The translations under genes were made by a program, and so were the position numbers. The notes under the pieces were generated by a model that had not been told where the DNA came from, searched no databases, and saw nothing but the letters and a program-made list of their open reading frames with translations. Below, piece by piece: positions 6,906 to 7,506 of a stretch of DNA of 7,506 bases. The number at the start of each line of letters is the position of its first letter. Position 1 is the first letter of the stretch. Origin of the DNA: a bacterium (GTDB lineage: Bacteria > Verrucomicrobiota > Verrucomicrobiae > Limisphaerales > J093); contig JAKCAB010000058.1 of assembly GCA_021839785.1 (NCBI GenBank), positions 1-7,506 on the forward strand. The letters are read 5' to 3'.

Positions 6906-7506
6906 ACACCGCAATCGGCGCCTTGATGGCCGGGTGGGGATCGTAGCCGACCAATTCGAAGTCCTCGAAAACGAAGTCGTGGATGCTCGTGCGCGCCGGG
7001 TTGAGTTTCATCGTCGGCAGCGGACGCGGCTCGCGGCTGAGCTGGAGTTTCGCCTGCTCCAGGTGGTTGGCGTAAAGGTGAAGGTCGCCGAACGTGTGCA
7101 CGAAGTCGCCAGGCTGAAGGCCGGTGACTTGGGCGACCATCATCGTGAGTAGCGCGTAGCTGGCGATGTTGAACGGCACGCCGAGGAAGATGTCGGCGCT
7201 GCGCTGGTACAGTTGGCAACTCAGCCGGCCTTCGCTTACGTAAAACTGAAAAAGACAATGACACGGAGGCAGTGCCATGCCCTCGACTTCGCCCGGATTC
7301 CAGGCCGTGACAATGAGGCGGCGGCTGTCGGGGTTGCGCCGGATTTGTTCGATCACCTGGTTGATCTGGTGGATCGAGCGGCCGTCGGCGGTGCGCCAGT
7401 CGCACCATTGCGCGCCATAAACGCGGCCGAGGTTGCCGTCGGCGTCGGCCCACTCGTTCCAGATCGTGACGCCGCGTTCCTGGAGCCAGCGGACGTTGGT
7501 GTCGCC
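6904..7506 (-). CDS. thyA: Thymidylate synthase ThyA (N-terminal end outside window)
   Basis: This enzyme makes dTMP from dUMP using 5,10-methylenetetrahydrofolate in the cytoplasm. The last 200 residues are visible, beginning [16 protein letters not shown] at the window edge; about 60 N-terminal residues are missing compared with E. coli ThyA. Diagnostic segments are [38 protein letters not shown] with the catalytic Cys (codon at 7263-7261, visible residue 82), [35 protein letters not shown] (dUMP-binding histidine and tyrosine), [11 protein letters not shown], and the C-terminal [18 protein letters not shown]. Nothing essential is missing in the visible part, so the gene appears functional. 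It is first in the visible - strand series. In many bacteria folA (dihydrofolate reductase) sits after thyA; here a small ORF and a restriction-modification gene occupy that position. Confidence 0.97.
   Translation of the reverse strand, partial: GDTNVRWLQERGVTIWNEWADADGNLGRVYGAQWCDWRTADGRSIHQINQVIEQIRRNPDSRRLIVTAWNPGEVEGMALPPCHCLFQFYVSEGRLSCQLYQRSADIFLGVPFNIASYALLTMMVAQVTGLQPGDFVHTFGDLHLYANHLEQAKLQLSREPRPLPTMKLNPARTSIHDFVFEDFELVGYDPHPAIKAPIAV

Noticed and set aside
1..7506. Search for CRISPR arrays, tRNA genes, riboswitches and insertion sequences
   Set aside because: I saw no regularly spaced direct repeats, cloverleaf-like sequence, transposase reading frame or recognisable aptamer in any spacer. 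All spacers are under 170 bp.

Overview
The window looks like a chromosomal segment from a GC-rich, free-living bacterium. My best guess is Verrucomicrobiota (Pedosphaera/Limisphaera-like). The reasons are the high GC of the core genes, the near absence of Shine-Dalgarno sequences in front of them, a degenerate 7-bp tandem repeat between genes, and a GC-rich double-hairpin repeat between convergent genes. This placement is inference from the sequence and has not been checked by any search.

Left half, + strand (1-2329): the 3' end of dnaX (DNA polymerase III tau/gamma), then ybaB/ebfC and recR. This is the widely conserved replication/recombination-repair gene string dnaX-ybaB-recR. A spacer built largely of heptanucleotide repeats follows, then a HAD-family phosphatase resembling the YihX subfamily. 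The + strand block ends at a convergent intergenic region (2330-2494) that holds a composite inverted repeat, REP/BIME- or MITE-like, at 2351-2460.

Right half, - strand (2495-7506), read from right to left: thymidylate synthase thyA (5' end outside the window); an unlisted 27-codon ORF with the only textbook Shine-Dalgarno in the window; a 1026-residue single-chain restriction-modification enzyme (N-terminal PD-(D/E)xK nuclease-like domain, gamma-class N6-adenine methyltransferase core, C-terminal target-recognition region); and a class V aminotransferase of the isopenicillin-N-epimerase-like group. These four reading frames are packed with 10 nt, then an overlap of 7 nt, then an overlap of 4 nt, so they could form one coupled transcription unit.

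The restriction-modification gene has visibly lower GC than its neighbours, most clearly in its middle and C-terminal part, which suggests horizontal acquisition. The two most unusual points are the small ORF that appears to hand ribosomes from thyA to the restriction-modification start, and the placement of a toxic-type nuclease/methyltransferase gene directly behind an essential nucleotide-metabolism gene. I saw no CRISPR array, tRNA, rRNA or transposase gene.
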